A stretch of DNA of 59,257 nt, from NCBI GenBank assembly GCA_002507545.1, contig DAVR01000009.1, positions 1 to 59,257 on the forward strand, given 5' to 3'. This DNA comes from Archaeoglobus sp. UBA230. GTDB taxonomy: Archaea; Halobacteriota; Archaeoglobi; Archaeoglobales; Archaeoglobaceae. Below are positions 42,359-52,021 of this stretch, one piece after another. The stretch's first letter is position 1. Each line of letters begins with the position of its first letter. The notes beneath the pieces were generated by a model. The model made no database searches, had not been told where the DNA came from, and worked only from the letters and a program-made list of their open reading frames with translations. The translations under genes were made by a program, and so were the position numbers.

Positions 42359-44166
42359 AACCCCCTCTCAATGCCATAGTGTCCCTTTAAAAATTTCTGA
42401 AATCTCGAAATTATCTTAAAGGTCTCCTTTAAAACCAGAGCATCAATTTTATCAATTTCAGAGAGTTTTACAATATTCGCACTCCCCTCTTTTCCCTCAA
42501 GCAAACCTTTCGAATGATTCTTGAGCCTCAGGTCTTGCAAGAACTCATAACCCTCTTTGAGAGAGTTCAGCAAATCTTCCTCTATCAGTTTGATCTCTCC
42601 AAGCTTTTCAAGTCTCTCCTTTGTGTTTGTAATATCAATAAATCCACTCTCCAATGCAAGGACCCTTACTCCGTTGGTCGTGGGATATATACCGCGCATC
42701 TTGATATCCACTTCTCTTAATCTCCTCAGACCGAAAAGACCTACTGGAGGTTCGAACATGGTTGCATCGTATGCAAGAAATCTGAGGGACTGACTTGTGA
42801 AGCTCTGCTTTATCTCTTCCATCAACTCGCGGTAAAGCTTCTCCTCTCCATAAATCGGCCTCAAATCGAGGAAAACTGACAGATACCGAACGTTCTCAGA
42901 TGTGAGATTCATGAACCATTCATGAAACATCTTCTTCCATTTTTCAACGTCCATATTCCATTTGGGATTGGAAGCCATGTAGTTCCCCGGACACTTTGGT
43001 ATTCCGATGTAATCAAGTGTCTCGCAAACTCTCTTTCCGAGCTCAAGCATAGCTTCATTATCACCGGAGTGGATTATTGCGTTATCCTGATCGGTTGCTA
43101 TAACCTGCTCTTTTCTCGCAGAGCTTCCCATATGTACCCAGACAAAGTCCGAAAGTTTTCCGTAGTCTTTTTCCATTTCACTCACTATGATTTCAATAGT
43201 CTTCTCGACAACGTAATCGTAGATGTCCGTAAGTAAAGCTGAGAGATCGTAAAAGTGCATACCTTTCAAAACCAAATTTGCAATAGAGATTTTCAGGCTT
43301 GTAAATGCTGACCTCATCTCATCAATATTCCTGGACTTCTTCAGCTTCCGGTAGAGAACAACAAGGGATGTGGTGGGTTCAAAGAGCATGAGAACGTCGT
43401 TGGCAGTGATAACACCCTCGACCCTTCCGTTTTTTGTTACCACAAGGTGGTTGATACCTCTTTTCAGCAGCTCCAGATGAGCCTCGAAAACTGGAGCATC
43501 AGCCTCAATAGTCACGGCAGGAGAGCTCATGTAAGCTGATACCTTTTCTTCAGGTGTCTTTCCATGTATGATGAATCCCCTCAAATCTTTACTTGTTAAA
43601 ATCCCCACAGGCCTCATATCTCCATTGACGACAACAATTGAACCAACCCCGCTCATTTCCATTCTTATCGCTGCATCCTTTATACTGGTGTGTGGGTAGC
43701 AAACCACAGGCTTTTTAGAAACGAGTTCTCCAACCCTCGCGAGAAACAGTCTTTCTGTAATGCTCTCTTCCCTCGAAATTTCTGCGATTCTTCTGAACTT
43801 CCTCTCTTCAAAACTTTTGAAAAACTCTGCGAACTTTCTGTTTCTTTCCATCAACTCCTCAAAGGATCTCCTTTTTATCAGATAGCATATCGTGTCCTCT
43901 TCGGCTATCGCCTCTCTGTCATGTGTTTGGAAGAGACCAAAAATTTCTCCCTTTGAAATTTGGTCAACAAGCTCTCCGTTTTCATAAATCCCAACTCTGC
44001 CAGAAAAGACAAGGTAAACGTAGTCGCTTCTCTCCCCCTTCTTAAGTATCATTTCTCCTTCCTCGAAAGCTTCAACCTCAAGTTCATTAAGCAGCAAATC
44101 TATCTCATTGTCTCTGAGGAAGCTGAAGGGTCTTATTCTTTTTATAAACTCTTTCGGAGGCAACAT
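42355..44166 (-). CDS. cNMP-binding, CBS and DUF294 nucleotidyltransferase signalling protein
   Basis: A 603-residue regulator. A cyclic-nucleotide-binding fold covers about 10-115, with GEMILKKGERSDYVYLVFSG. Two CBS domains cover about 150-262. A DUF294 nucleotidyltransferase domain has GSSARKEQ (347-354) and TDQDNA (358-363), the GlnD-like metal site. A DUF294 C-terminal domain ends the protein. By analogy with GlnD it may uridylylate or adenylylate a partner, but no target is known. TATA box CTTTATAAAC at 44190-44199 on the minus strand. Divergent from the symporter operon. Confidence 0.88.
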   Translation of the reverse strand: MLPPKEFIKRIRPFSFLRDNEIDLLLNELEVEAFEEGEMILKKGERSDYVYLVFSGRVGIYENGELVDQISKGEIFGLFQTHDREAIAEEDTICYLIKRRSFEELMERNRKFAEFFKSFEERKFRRIAEISREESITERLFLARVGELVSKKPVVCYPHTSIKDAAIRMEMSGVGSIVVVNGDMRPVGILTSKDLRGFIIHGKTPEEKVSAYMSSPAVTIEADAPVFEAHLELLKRGINHLVVTKNGRVEGVITANDVLMLFEPTTSLVVLYRKLKKSRNIDEMRSAFTSLKISIANLVLKGMHFYDLSALLTDIYDYVVEKTIEIIVSEMEKDYGKLSDFVWVHMGSSARKEQVIATDQDNAIIHSGDNEAMLELGKRVCETLDYIGIPKCPGNYMASNPKWNMDVEKWKKMFHEWFMNLTSENVRYLSVFLDLRPIYGEEKLYRELMEEIKQSFTSQSLRFLAYDATMFEPPVGLFGLRRLREVDIKMRGIYPTTNGVRVLALESGFIDITNTKERLEKLGEIKLIEEDLLNSLKEGYEFLQDLRLKNHSKGLLEGKEGSANIVKLSEIDKIDALVLKETFKIISRFQKFLKGHYGIERGL

Positions 44167-44267
44167 TTTTTGAACAATAAATTATTCGAGTTTATAAAGG
44201 TTTTTGGTTACCTCCTCTCAATCACTCTTGATATTGTTCAAAATTTATGATTAGTAAAATCAAAAAA

Positions 44268-44278
44268 TTTAAATATGT
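44268..44278 (+). promoter_or_regulatory. TATA box of the symporter operon
   Basis: AAATTTAAATATG at about 44266-44278, about 55 nt before the first ATG. It predicts a leader of about 30 nt with GGAGGGTG. The rest of the 164-nt divergent region (44167-44330) is AT-rich with no further feature I can name. Confidence 0.5.
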
Positions 44279-44330
44279 TAAAACTTTCACTACTAATCGG
44301 GAAGTAAGTTTGTAGTTGGAGGGTGAAAAA

Positions 44331-44549
44331 ATGCCTTGGCCACCGAAGGTGTTTTGGGTAGGTTTGGTAGTATACTACGGCTTTGTAGCGATTTGCTGGA
44401 TTGCGGAAGCAACTTCAGGGATAAATCATGTAGTAGGACTGCCGTTCTGGTATGCGTCGTTCTTAGGGACTTTCCTGATACCGCTGCTGATGTCTGTGAT
44501 CTACTTCTACTTCCCAGAGAAGGCTGAAGAGGCGAGAGGTGGTGCCTAA
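44331..44549 (+). CDS. Small membrane subunit of a sodium:solute symporter
   Basis: A 72-residue protein with two membrane helices and the PWPPKVFWVGLVVYYGF opening. Its size, two-helix layout and position just before a large SSS permease match the small accessory proteins (DUF4212/DUF3311/DUF485 type) that accompany such transporters. GGAGGGTG precedes ATG 44331; a TTG at 44316 would overlap that site. Its TAA shares a base with the next ATG (TAATG), so the two are made together. Confidence 0.75.
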   Translation: MPWPPKVFWVGLVVYYGFVAICWIAEATSGINHVVGLPFWYASFLGTFLIPLLMSVIYFYFPEKAEEARGGA

Positions 44550-46144
44550 TGGTGACGGTAGAGGCTCCAGTTGTAGGAATAACTGTGCTGTACTTTTTAG
44601 CCATAGTCGCAATCGGGTACTATTCGAGGCAGAGACTGAAGAGCGCTACTGACTACTACGTTGCAGGAAGGCAGGTTGGTGCTGTTGTGAATGGTCTTGC
44701 TCTGGAATCAACGTATCTCAGTCCTGCATCAATGCTTGGACTGCCAGCATACATTTTCATTCTCGGTTATCCTTTCTGGTGGGCGATGTCAGCTATCATC
44801 GCAGGAATGCCAATAGCAACTCTTCTCACTGCATCAGCACTGAGAAAATACGCACCAACAAGCTTCGCTGACTACTACGCGGACAGATATAACGATCAAA
44901 GACTGAGATGGCTTGTTGGCATAGTTACTGTTATTGGTGCGGTGCTGTATATAACTCTCTCAATCGTGGGTATGGCTCTCTTCCTTCTCGCTATTGCAAA
45001 GGTGCCGTATATTGTTGGAGTTATCGTTGGAACGATTATAGTTATGCTTTACGTTGTCTGGGGAGGGATGATTGCAACAAGCTGGAACGCTGCCTTCCAA
45101 GCTTTCCTGATGACGCTCGCAGCTGTGATTGCTGCAGTTGCCATCCTTATAAAGCTCGGAGGTATTAGCGGATTCTACGAGGCAGTTGCTGCAAACAATC
45201 CCAAATTCTGGAACACTCCCAGCGATCCTGAAGTGCCCCATCTCCTCAGCGGAACGTGGATCGCTGTCATAGGATGGTTCTTCGTTTGGCACTACGGATT
45301 CGCAACAATGCCATACACGGTTGTCAGGTTCTTCACAACTATGGACATCAAGACTGCAAGGAGAAGTATTTTCTGGTGCACGCTGGCTGCAGGTATATTC
45401 TACATGGCATTGCAGATTATCGGTGCTGGTTCGAAGCTTCTGATTGAAACTGGCCCAATGGGTGGAGAGGGAGCCAATGCTGTGTCAATACTGAAGAACT
45501 ACATGGCACAATACGGAGTTGGAGGCTGGCCAGACTATTCGATGGTTGCAGCAGTTGAAGCATTACAGAACCCGTGGATTCTCGGCATACTCTGTGCTGG
45601 TGGTTTAGCCATCGCCATGTCAACCGCCGCTGGATGGGTCATGGTCGTCAACACCCTCGTTACGAGGGATTGGGGAGACATGATGCTTAAGAGCAGGTAT
45701 GCAAAGGAGAACCCGATCACCCTTGCCAGAATCATTTCAGTGATATTCCTTCTCGTTGGACTTGCGATTGCCGTCAACCCACCGGGACTTGTGCTTGACC
45801 TCTCAGGGTGGGCGTTTGTAGTTATAATCTCAGCTCTTGGACCCGGATTGATTCTTGGTCTCTGGTGGAAGAGAGCTACCAGAGCTGCAATGTGGACCAC
45901 TGCAATCATCATGACCCCGCTGCACCTCTATGCATGGCTTAAAGCAAAACTCGTTCTTGGACACCATGCGTTCTTCTTCCTCAACGACGTGCTGTTCGGA
46001 GACAAGACCGCTCTAATCACACCGCACCAGGTTTGGGCAATACCCGTTGGATTCATACTGTTCATAATCGTTTCACTGATCACAAAGCCGGTTGAGAAGG
46101 AGGCTGTGGAGAAATACTGTATTGAGCTGACGAAAGAAGTTTAA
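44549..46144 (+). CDS. Sodium:solute symporter (SSS family), carboxylate permease-like
   Basis: A 531-residue permease with about 13 membrane helices. SSS features include YYVAGRQVGAVVNGLALESTYLSPAS (in pieces: YYVAGRQVG, LALESTYLSPAS), PTSFADYYADRY and an unwound-helix sodium site. The closest functional relatives by context are acetate and other monocarboxylate permeases (ActP), because of the small partner subunit, the divergent cNMP/CBS/DUF294-exonuclease pair and the acyl-CoA ligase nearby. Direct substrate evidence is lacking. Confidence 0.88.
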   Translation: MVTVEAPVVGITVLYFLAIVAIGYYSRQRLKSATDYYVAGRQVGAVVNGLALESTYLSPASMLGLPAYIFILGYPFWWAMSAIIAGMPIATLLTASALRKYAPTSFADYYADRYNDQRLRWLVGIVTVIGAVLYITLSIVGMALFLLAIAKVPYIVGVIVGTIIVMLYVVWGGMIATSWNAAFQAFLMTLAAVIAAVAILIKLGGISGFYEAVAANNPKFWNTPSDPEVPHLLSGTWIAVIGWFFVWHYGFATMPYTVVRFFTTMDIKTARRSIFWCTLAAGIFYMALQIIGAGSKLLIETGPMGGEGANAVSILKNYMAQYGVGGWPDYSMVAAVEALQNPWILGILCAGGLAIAMSTAAGWVMVVNTLVTRDWGDMMLKSRYAKENPITLARIISVIFLLVGLAIAVNPPGLVLDLSGWAFVVIISALGPGLILGLWWKRATRAAMWTTAIIMTPLHLYAWLKAKLVLGHHAFFFLNDVLFGDKTALITPHQVWAIPVGFILFIIVSLITKPVEKEAVEKYCIELTKEV

Positions 46145-46153
46145 ATTTAATCT

Positions 46154-46978
46154 TTATTTTTTAAAAAGCTCTTTAATTATTGCTAAAGTGGATTCTCTGG
46201 CAATTTTGGGTATACTACCTCCTCCAAGCACCACAACCAGCTTTCCGCTACACAGGTTTTCAGCCAAGTCCTTCAACCTTCTTGCGGTTTTAGTGTAATC
46301 CGAGACGGTCAAACCAACATCTCCATACTCCCCAACGTGCGTGTCGTGGCCGAAATACCAGAAGATCATTTCAGGTTTGAATTCCTCTACTCTTCCAGAG
46401 AACATCTCAATTGCATTAAAGTAGTCATGGGAAAAATAGCTCACATCAACTTTCAGTCCATCCTTTGAGGTATAATCGTTTCCGCATAGACAGAAATGCA
46501 GTATGTTGAAGTTCAGCAGTTCAACAAGCTGCCTTGTCCCATCACCGTGGTGGGCATCGGTGTCAATAATCGCAATCCTTATCCTGCCGAACTTGTCGTA
46601 GAGGTTTCTGATGGCAAGAATAACATCATTGAAGCAACAGTATCCCCAGAAGTAGTCTCTACTTGCGTGATGCCCTCCAGCACCGATGTAGCAAAAGGCG
46701 TTTCTCAGCTCTCCACTGTATACCATCTCAGCAGCCTTAACAACTCCTCCCGCAGAATGCCATGCAGTGGAGCAGAGTGAATCTTGCTCAACACCTTTCA
46801 GGTGATCTTCAGTATGAACTTTCAGAATTAACTCGGTCTCGACAGGAGGAGAAATTATGAGCCTGAAGTTCTGACCCTTTAATTCCTCAAAGGCTTCTGG
46901 GAAATCTTTGAGCCTCGTTCCAAGAGTTAAATAGCTTCTTCTGCTGAAAGAAGGGTGATAGAAAACACCTGTAACCAT
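46154..46978 (-). CDS. HDAC/AcuC-family deacetylase
   Basis: A 274-residue zinc deacetylase of the histone deacetylase/acetoin-utilisation superfamily. The zinc ligands are D141 and H143 in DTDAHHGDG and D212 in GHDTH; the active-site His pair is H103-H104 in GGHHAS. It is shorter than most family members (about 340 aa or more). It starts six bases after the medium-chain CoA ligase stop on the same strand, which points to a job like bacterial AcuC, removing acetyl groups that silence acyl-CoA ligases. A polyamine substrate is an alternative. Confidence 0.86.
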   Translation of the reverse strand: MVTGVFYHPSFSRRSYLTLGTRLKDFPEAFEELKGQNFRLIISPPVETELILKVHTEDHLKGVEQDSLCSTAWHSAGGVVKAAEMVYSGELRNAFCYIGAGGHHASRDYFWGYCCFNDVILAIRNLYDKFGRIRIAIIDTDAHHGDGTRQLVELLNFNILHFCLCGNDYTSKDGLKVDVSYFSHDYFNAIEMFSGRVEEFKPEMIFWYFGHDTHVGEYGDVGLTVSDYTKTARRLKDLAENLCSGKLVVVLGGGSIPKIARESTLAIIKELFKK

Positions 46979-46984
46979 AAAAAA

Positions 46985-48745
46985 TTAAGAGGATTTCAAC
47001 TCTGGGAAGTCATCGTAGAAGTACTCGTGCTCCCCTCTTTCTTCTTTCTTTCTCTTCTCCTCCTCAATCTGTCTAAGCTCTACCCTCCTTATCTTACCAC
47101 TGATGGTCTTCGGCAGCTCTGGTACGAACTCGATTATTCTTGGAATCTTGTATCTTGCAAGAATCTTCTTGCAGTGCTGGAAAAGTTCAAGGGCGAGCTC
47201 TCGTGATGGTTCGTAGCCGGGTGCAAGCATCACGAAAGCTTTAACGAGTTGGTATCTTATCGGGTGTGGACTGCCAACTACTGCAGCCTCAGCCACTGCC
47301 GGATGCTCAATCAAAGCACTTTCCACTTCAAAAGGTCCAACACGGTAGTCGGAAGTCTTTATGACATCATCCGCTCTGCCAACGAACCACCAGTAGCCCT
47401 TCTCGTCGAAGAAAGCCTTGTCACCAGTGTAATAGTAATTGCCAACGAAAACCTTCGCCGTCTTCTCGGGATCGCCCATATACTCTTTGAACAACCCTAT
47501 CGGTCTCCACCTGTCCAATCTTACGACTATGTGTCCTACCTCGTTGGGCTTTGTTATCTCATTCCCCTCATCATCAACCAGTGTCACATCATACATGAAG
47601 GTTGGTCTGCCGAAGGAGCCGGGGATTATCTTTTCACCCTTATACCACGGCGGGTTGCCTATCATCGCCGTACTCTCTGTCTGTCCGTAGAAGTCTCTGA
47701 TCTCGGTCTCAGTATACTTCTTCCACTGTTCGTAAAGCTCCGGATTGAGAGGTTCTCCAGCACTTACAACATCTCTCAGTGCTGAGAAGTCATATTTGGA
47801 TAGATCGGAGAACATAAAAAGCCTCCATGCTGTTGGTGGAGCGCAGAAGGTGTTTACCTTGAATTCAGACACAGCCTGCAAATAAAGGTCTCCGTTTAGC
47901 CTTGTGAAGTAAAATCCTGTTGCCGTGGCTCCTACAATTAGAGGGGCAAAGAAGGAACTCCAAGCATACTTCGCCCAGCCTGGGGCACTGAGGTTGTGGT
48001 GAATGTCTCCCGGCTGAACGTTTATGATGCTTGCGGTTACCAGGTGGCCGAGTGGATACGAAGTGGCTGTATGAGCAACTCTTTTTGGCAATCCAGTGGT
48101 TCCTGAGGTGAAGAAGCTGAATATCGTATCATCTGGTTTTGTTTTAGCAGCTTCAGCCTCTGAGGACTCTTTCCTTATACTGTCGTAACTCTCCCACCCC
48201 TCTCTGTCTCCAATTACAATTTTTACCTTCGGCGTGACACCAACATTGTTGAGAGCCTCATCAATGGACTTTGCGGAGTTTTCATCGGCTATTACGGCAA
48301 CAGGTGGATAGACTCTGAACCTATACTCCAAATCTCTGACGGTCATGGTTGTTGCAGTGGGCACTCCAATGAAGCCACCTTTCACCGTGGCGAATGTTGA
48401 AAACCAGATTTCAGGAAGCAGTGGGATCATCATGTAAAAGCTATCTCCTTTCTCCACTCCATGTCCCCTCAGGAAATTAACAACCTTGTTTCCTTCTGCA
48501 GCAAACTCCTCGTATGTAAACTCCTTTTTCTCTCCTGTCTCAATGTTCGACCAGATCAGTGCCTTCTGATCACCTCTCTCTTTTACGTGTATTCCTTCAA
48601 AAACCTCCTCAGCCCAGTTGAAGTACTCAGGCAACTGCATCTTGTTCAGCTTGTCAAAGAAACCCATCATAGCTTTTTCTTTTGTCTCGTCGTCCGGCAG
48701 TTTTGTAATTTCTATAAATTCCTTATACACATCTTCTAACCCCAT
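46985..48745 (-). CDS. AMP-forming medium-chain acyl-CoA ligase (ACSM-like)
   Basis: A 586-residue adenylate-forming ligase. P-loop FFTSGTTGLPKRVAHT, motif FYGQTEST, VGRADDVIKTSDYRVGP, and the catalytic lysine in PKTISGKIRRVELR, wording that fits medium-chain (MACS/ACSM) enzymes. Acids of medium or branched chain are likely. The TATA box TTAAATATTG on the minus strand lies within a direct repeat shared with the mutase side of the intergenic space. The lysine is the usual target of acetylation, and a deacetylase gene follows directly. Confidence 0.88.
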   Translation of the reverse strand: MGLEDVYKEFIEITKLPDDETKEKAMMGFFDKLNKMQLPEYFNWAEEVFEGIHVKERGDQKALIWSNIETGEKKEFTYEEFAAEGNKVVNFLRGHGVEKGDSFYMMIPLLPEIWFSTFATVKGGFIGVPTATTMTVRDLEYRFRVYPPVAVIADENSAKSIDEALNNVGVTPKVKIVIGDREGWESYDSIRKESSEAEAAKTKPDDTIFSFFTSGTTGLPKRVAHTATSYPLGHLVTASIINVQPGDIHHNLSAPGWAKYAWSSFFAPLIVGATATGFYFTRLNGDLYLQAVSEFKVNTFCAPPTAWRLFMFSDLSKYDFSALRDVVSAGEPLNPELYEQWKKYTETEIRDFYGQTESTAMIGNPPWYKGEKIIPGSFGRPTFMYDVTLVDDEGNEITKPNEVGHIVVRLDRWRPIGLFKEYMGDPEKTAKVFVGNYYYTGDKAFFDEKGYWWFVGRADDVIKTSDYRVGPFEVESALIEHPAVAEAAVVGSPHPIRYQLVKAFVMLAPGYEPSRELALELFQHCKKILARYKIPRIIEFVPELPKTISGKIRRVELRQIEEEKRKKEERGEHEYFYDDFPELKSS

Positions 48746-48774
48746 ACTAACACCAACCTCGACTTATTCAAGGT

Positions 48775-48817
48775 TTTTACGCAATATTTAATCGCTATTG
48801 TTTTACGTAGTATTTAA
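48775..48817. promoter_or_regulatory. 17-bp direct repeat in the divergent ligase/mutase promoter region
   Basis: TTTTACGCAATATTTAA (48775-48791) and TTTTACGTAGTATTTAA (48801-48817) match at 15 of 17 positions, 26 bp apart. The first covers the TATA box of the CoA ligase on the minus strand. GTAGTATTTAA also occurs at about 31949-31959 upstream of the class I CoA-transferase gene. This suits a shared fatty-acid regulator site, although part of the match is simply TATA sequence. Confidence 0.5.
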
Positions 48818-48879
48818 GAATTTTGAAACATGGCGAATTAATGGAAAAGTTTTAAGTCTTTAAAATAAACCAAGTATCA

Positions 48880-50559
48880 ATGACGAGGATAGATGAAAAA
48901 AGAAGGGAATGGGAAGAGAAATGTCTGAAACCTTGGCTTCAGAAGGCTGGACAAAGGGAAGAAAGGTTTGAGACGTTATCCGGTGTGGAAGTTAAGACCG
49001 TCTACGACCCTTTGGATATAGAACACCTCGACTTTGTGAAGGACATTGGCTACCCCGGAGAGTATCCCTTCACAAGAGGAGTTTATCCGAATATGTACAG
49101 AGGAAGACTCTGGACGATGAGACAGTTCTCAGGCTTTGGAACCGCTGAAGATACGAACAGAAGGTGGAAAATGCTCCTTGAGGAAGGAGAGACGGGCTTA
49201 AGCACAGCATTTGACTTTCCAACTCTTATGGGTGTGGACAGCGATGACCCACTTGCAGACGGAGAGGTAGGAAAGGTAGGTGTGGCTATTGACACTTTGA
49301 AAGACTTTGAAATACTCTTCGACGGCATTCCACTCGATCAGGTCTCCACTTCCTTCACAATAAACCCACCAGCGGGGATAATACTTGCAATGTACGTTGC
49401 CATTGCTGAAAAGCAGAGGGTGCCCAAGGAGAAAATAAGAGGGACGATTCAGAATGATATGCTTAAGGAATTCCATGCTCAAAACACCTTGGTTTTGCCT
49501 CCTGAACCCTCTCTTAAGATTATAGTGGACATCTTCGAATGGGGAGTTGAGAATGTACCAAAGTTCAACCTAATTAGCATCTCTGGCTACCACATCAGAG
49601 AAGCTGGCTCTACTGCTGTTCAGGAGCTTGCCTTTACAATCGCAGACGGAATGGCTTACGTTGAGGCTGCTATAGAGAGAGGGATAGACATAGACCGCCT
49701 TGCTCCTCAGCTCAGCTTCTTCTTCAACTCGCACAACGACTTTTTCGAGGAAATTGCGAAGTTCAGGGCAGCGAGGAGGATGTGGGCAAAGATAATGAGG
49801 GATGAGTATGGGGCAAAAGATCCGAGGTCATGGTGGCTGAAGTTCCACACTCAAACTGCAGGATGCTCTCTGACAGCCCAGCAGCCTCTGAACAACGTAG
49901 TGAGAACTACAATTCAGGCAATGGCTGCCGTGCTTGGTGGTACTCAGTCTTTGCACACAAACAGCTTTGATGAAGCCTGGGCTCTGCCGAGTGAGGAGGC
50001 TGTGAGGGTTGCATTGAGGACGCAGCAGATAATTGCTTATGAGAGCGGAATACCCAACGTTGTTGACCCGCTTGCGGGAAGTTACTACGTTGAGTGGCTG
50101 ACAGACAAGATGGAGAAGCTTGCGTGGAAATACATCGAGGATATCAGGAAGATGGGAGACGGCAGCATGCTCAGGGGTGTGCTGAGGGGAATCGAGAACG
50201 GTTTCTTCGTTAGGGAGATTTCTGATGCTGCAGCCAGATACCAGAGGGAGATTGAGGAGGGTAAAAGGATAGTTGTTGGTGTTAACAAGTTTACCATCGA
50301 GGAGGAACTCAGAATTCCCATACTGAAGGTTGACCCAGAAGTGCAGAGAAGACAGATTGAGAGGCTCAAAAAGGTTAAGGCCGAGAGGGACAATGAAGCG
50401 GTAAGGGAGGCTTTAGAGTGGTTGAGGAGTGCTGCGGAAAATGATGAGAACGTGATGCCGCCGATAATGGAAGCTGTCAGGAGCTACGCCACAATCGGAG
50501 AAATAATGGGTGTGCTGAAGGAGGTTTACGGCACATACAAGAAACCAATCATCATCTGA
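48880..50559 (+). CDS. mcmA: Methylmalonyl-CoA mutase, large (catalytic) subunit
   Basis: A 559-residue TIM-barrel subunit of the AdoCbl-dependent mutase, which interconverts methylmalonyl-CoA and succinyl-CoA. Family landmarks are MRQFSGFGTAEDTNRR, GLSTAFDFPTLMG, and LHTNSFDEAWALP. It lacks the C-terminal B12 domain, which is coded separately by the next gene, as usual in archaea. A TATA-like CTTTAAAATAAA centred about 25 nt before the ATG makes the operon message leaderless. Related mutases act on other carbon skeletons such as isobutyryl- or alkylsuccinyl-CoA, so the exact substrate is inferred. Confidence 0.94.
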   Translation: MTRIDEKRREWEEKCLKPWLQKAGQREERFETLSGVEVKTVYDPLDIEHLDFVKDIGYPGEYPFTRGVYPNMYRGRLWTMRQFSGFGTAEDTNRRWKMLLEEGETGLSTAFDFPTLMGVDSDDPLADGEVGKVGVAIDTLKDFEILFDGIPLDQVSTSFTINPPAGIILAMYVAIAEKQRVPKEKIRGTIQNDMLKEFHAQNTLVLPPEPSLKIIVDIFEWGVENVPKFNLISISGYHIREAGSTAVQELAFTIADGMAYVEAAIERGIDIDRLAPQLSFFFNSHNDFFEEIAKFRAARRMWAKIMRDEYGAKDPRSWWLKFHTQTAGCSLTAQQPLNNVVRTTIQAMAAVLGGTQSLHTNSFDEAWALPSEEAVRVALRTQQIIAYESGIPNVVDPLAGSYYVEWLTDKMEKLAWKYIEDIRKMGDGSMLRGVLRGIENGFFVREISDAAARYQREIEEGKRIVVGVNKFTIEEELRIPILKVDPEVQRRQIERLKKVKAERDNEAVREALEWLRSAAENDENVMPPIMEAVRSYATIGEIMGVLKEVYGTYKKPIII

Positions 50560-50568
50560 GGTGGTTGA

Positions 50569-50991
50569 ATGGAGAAGAAAATAAGAGTTCTGGTGGCGAA
50601 GGTAGGCCTCGATGGGCATGATAGAGGAGCAAAGGTTCTGGCGAGATTTCTGAGGGATTCAGGCTTCGAAGTGATCTATACTGGATTGCATAGAACCCCC
50701 CAGGAAGTTGCGATGGCTGCTGTGGATGAGGATGTTGATGTTGTCGGGATAAGCTTGCATAGCGGTGCGCATCTTGCCTTGGTGCCAAAAGTGATAAACT
50801 ACATCAGAGAGTATGGAGGCAATCCTGATGAAATGCTGATTCTGGTTGGGGGTGTAATTCCGACCGATGATATTGTTGAGTTGAAGAAAATGGGGGTAGA
50901 TGAGGTCTTCATCCCCGGAACCCCCATTTCGGAGATTGTTGAATTCATAAAAACGAAACTGCCTGAGAAGAGGAAGAAGAATGAAAGTTGA
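50569..50991 (+). CDS. mcmB: Methylmalonyl-CoA mutase, B12-binding subunit
   Basis: A 140-residue cobalamin-binding domain with the base-off motif DxHxxG (D15, H17, G20 in [10 protein letters not shown]); H17 binds cobalt. GISLHSGAH and VLVGGVIP are the remaining B12-contact loops. It completes the split mutase. GAGGTGG precedes the ATG; nine bases separate it from mcmA, and it overlaps the MeaB gene by 11 bases. Confidence 0.95.
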   Translation: MEKKIRVLVAKVGLDGHDRGAKVLARFLRDSGFEVIYTGLHRTPQEVAMAAVDEDVDVVGISLHSGAHLALVPKVINYIREYGGNPDEMLILVGGVIPTDDIVELKKMGVDEVFIPGTPISEIVEFIKTKLPEKRKKNES

Positions 50992-52021
50992 AGAGCTTGT
51001 TGAGGGGCTGCTTTCCGGCAACAGAAGGGCTTTAGCGAGGGCCATAACCTACGTGGAAAACGAATATCCGGAGTCGAAGGAGATAATGAAGAGGATTTTT
51101 ACCAATACCGGCAAAGCTCACATTGTGGGACTTACTGGCTTTCCGGGAGTTGGTAAGAGCACTTTGGTTAGTAAGCTGACGGAGGAATTTAGAAAAAGAG
51201 GAAAGAAGGTTGGTATAATAGCCATTGATCCCGGTTCACCCTTTACAGGAGGAGCCTTGCTTGGAGACAGGTTAAGGCTGGATGGAATGGACTCAAGAAA
51301 ACCTCTGTGGACGGATCCAGGAGTATTCTTCAGGAGTATGAGCTCTCGCGGTAGGGCTGGAGGTTTAGCGGCGAAGACAGGAGATGTTGTAAGGCTGCTC
51401 GACGCCTTCGGTTTCGACATCATTCTCGTTGAGACTGTCGGAGCGGGGCAGAGCGAGGTTGACATCATAGAGGTTGCGGATACTTCAGTGGTAGTAATGA
51501 TGCCTGAAACTGGAGATGAGATTCAGGTTAACAAAGCAGGAATTCTCGAAATCGGAGATATTTACGTGGTCAACAAGGCTGATCTCGGAGGGGCGGAGAA
51601 GGTTGAAAGGTGGCTGAGATACATGCTCTCTCTGGATGAGGAGAGCGTTCAGATGCTGTCCCAGATGACTCATGCAGACGAGGCGAGGGTTGCGAGCGGT
51701 GAGTTTTTTGAGCGCAGGAAGGGATGGTGTCCTCCGGTTATAAAGACTGTGGCAGATAAGGGAGAGGGGATTGCAGAGCTTGCTGATGCCATTGAGAGAC
51801 ATTTCAAGTATATGGAGGAGACGGGATTGATAGAGAAGAGGAGGAAGGAGAGGGTAAAGAGAGAACTCTTTGAGATTGTCATGAATGACGTGATTAAGCT
51901 TGTTAAGGAAAAAACGAACTACAGAGATGTGATTGCAAAGCTTGCGAGGAATGAAATTGATCCATATACAGCGGCAGATATGATAGTGGAAGAGGTGTTA
52001 AAAAATGCAAAGGAAAGATAG
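50981..52021 (+). CDS. meaB: MeaB/ArgK-type G-protein chaperone of the mutase
   Basis: A 346-residue P-loop GTPase that protects and reloads the mutase with adenosylcobalamin. Walker A is GFPGVGKST (53-61); the switch region contains [26 protein letters not shown] is Walker B-like, and NKAD is the guanine motif. It overlaps mcmB by 11 bases and the adenosyltransferase-like gene by 17, so mutase, chaperone and cofactor enzyme are made from one mRNA. Confidence 0.94.
   Translation: MKVEELVEGLLSGNRRALARAITYVENEYPESKEIMKRIFTNTGKAHIVGLTGFPGVGKSTLVSKLTEEFRKRGKKVGIIAIDPGSPFTGGALLGDRLRLDGMDSRKPLWTDPGVFFRSMSSRGRAGGLAAKTGDVVRLLDAFGFDIILVETVGAGQSEVDIIEVADTSVVVMMPETGDEIQVNKAGILEIGDIYVVNKADLGGAEKVERWLRYMLSLDEESVQMLSQMTHADEARVASGEFFERRKGWCPPVIKTVADKGEGIAELADAIERHFKYMEETGLIEKRRKERVKRELFEIVMNDVIKLVKEKTNYRDVIAKLARNEIDPYTAADMIVEEVLKNAKER

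Noticed and set aside
46154..46978. Histone deacetylase acting on the histone encoded at 838-1041
   Set aside because: The histone has no acetylatable tail, and the deacetylase gene is cotranscribed with a CoA ligase.
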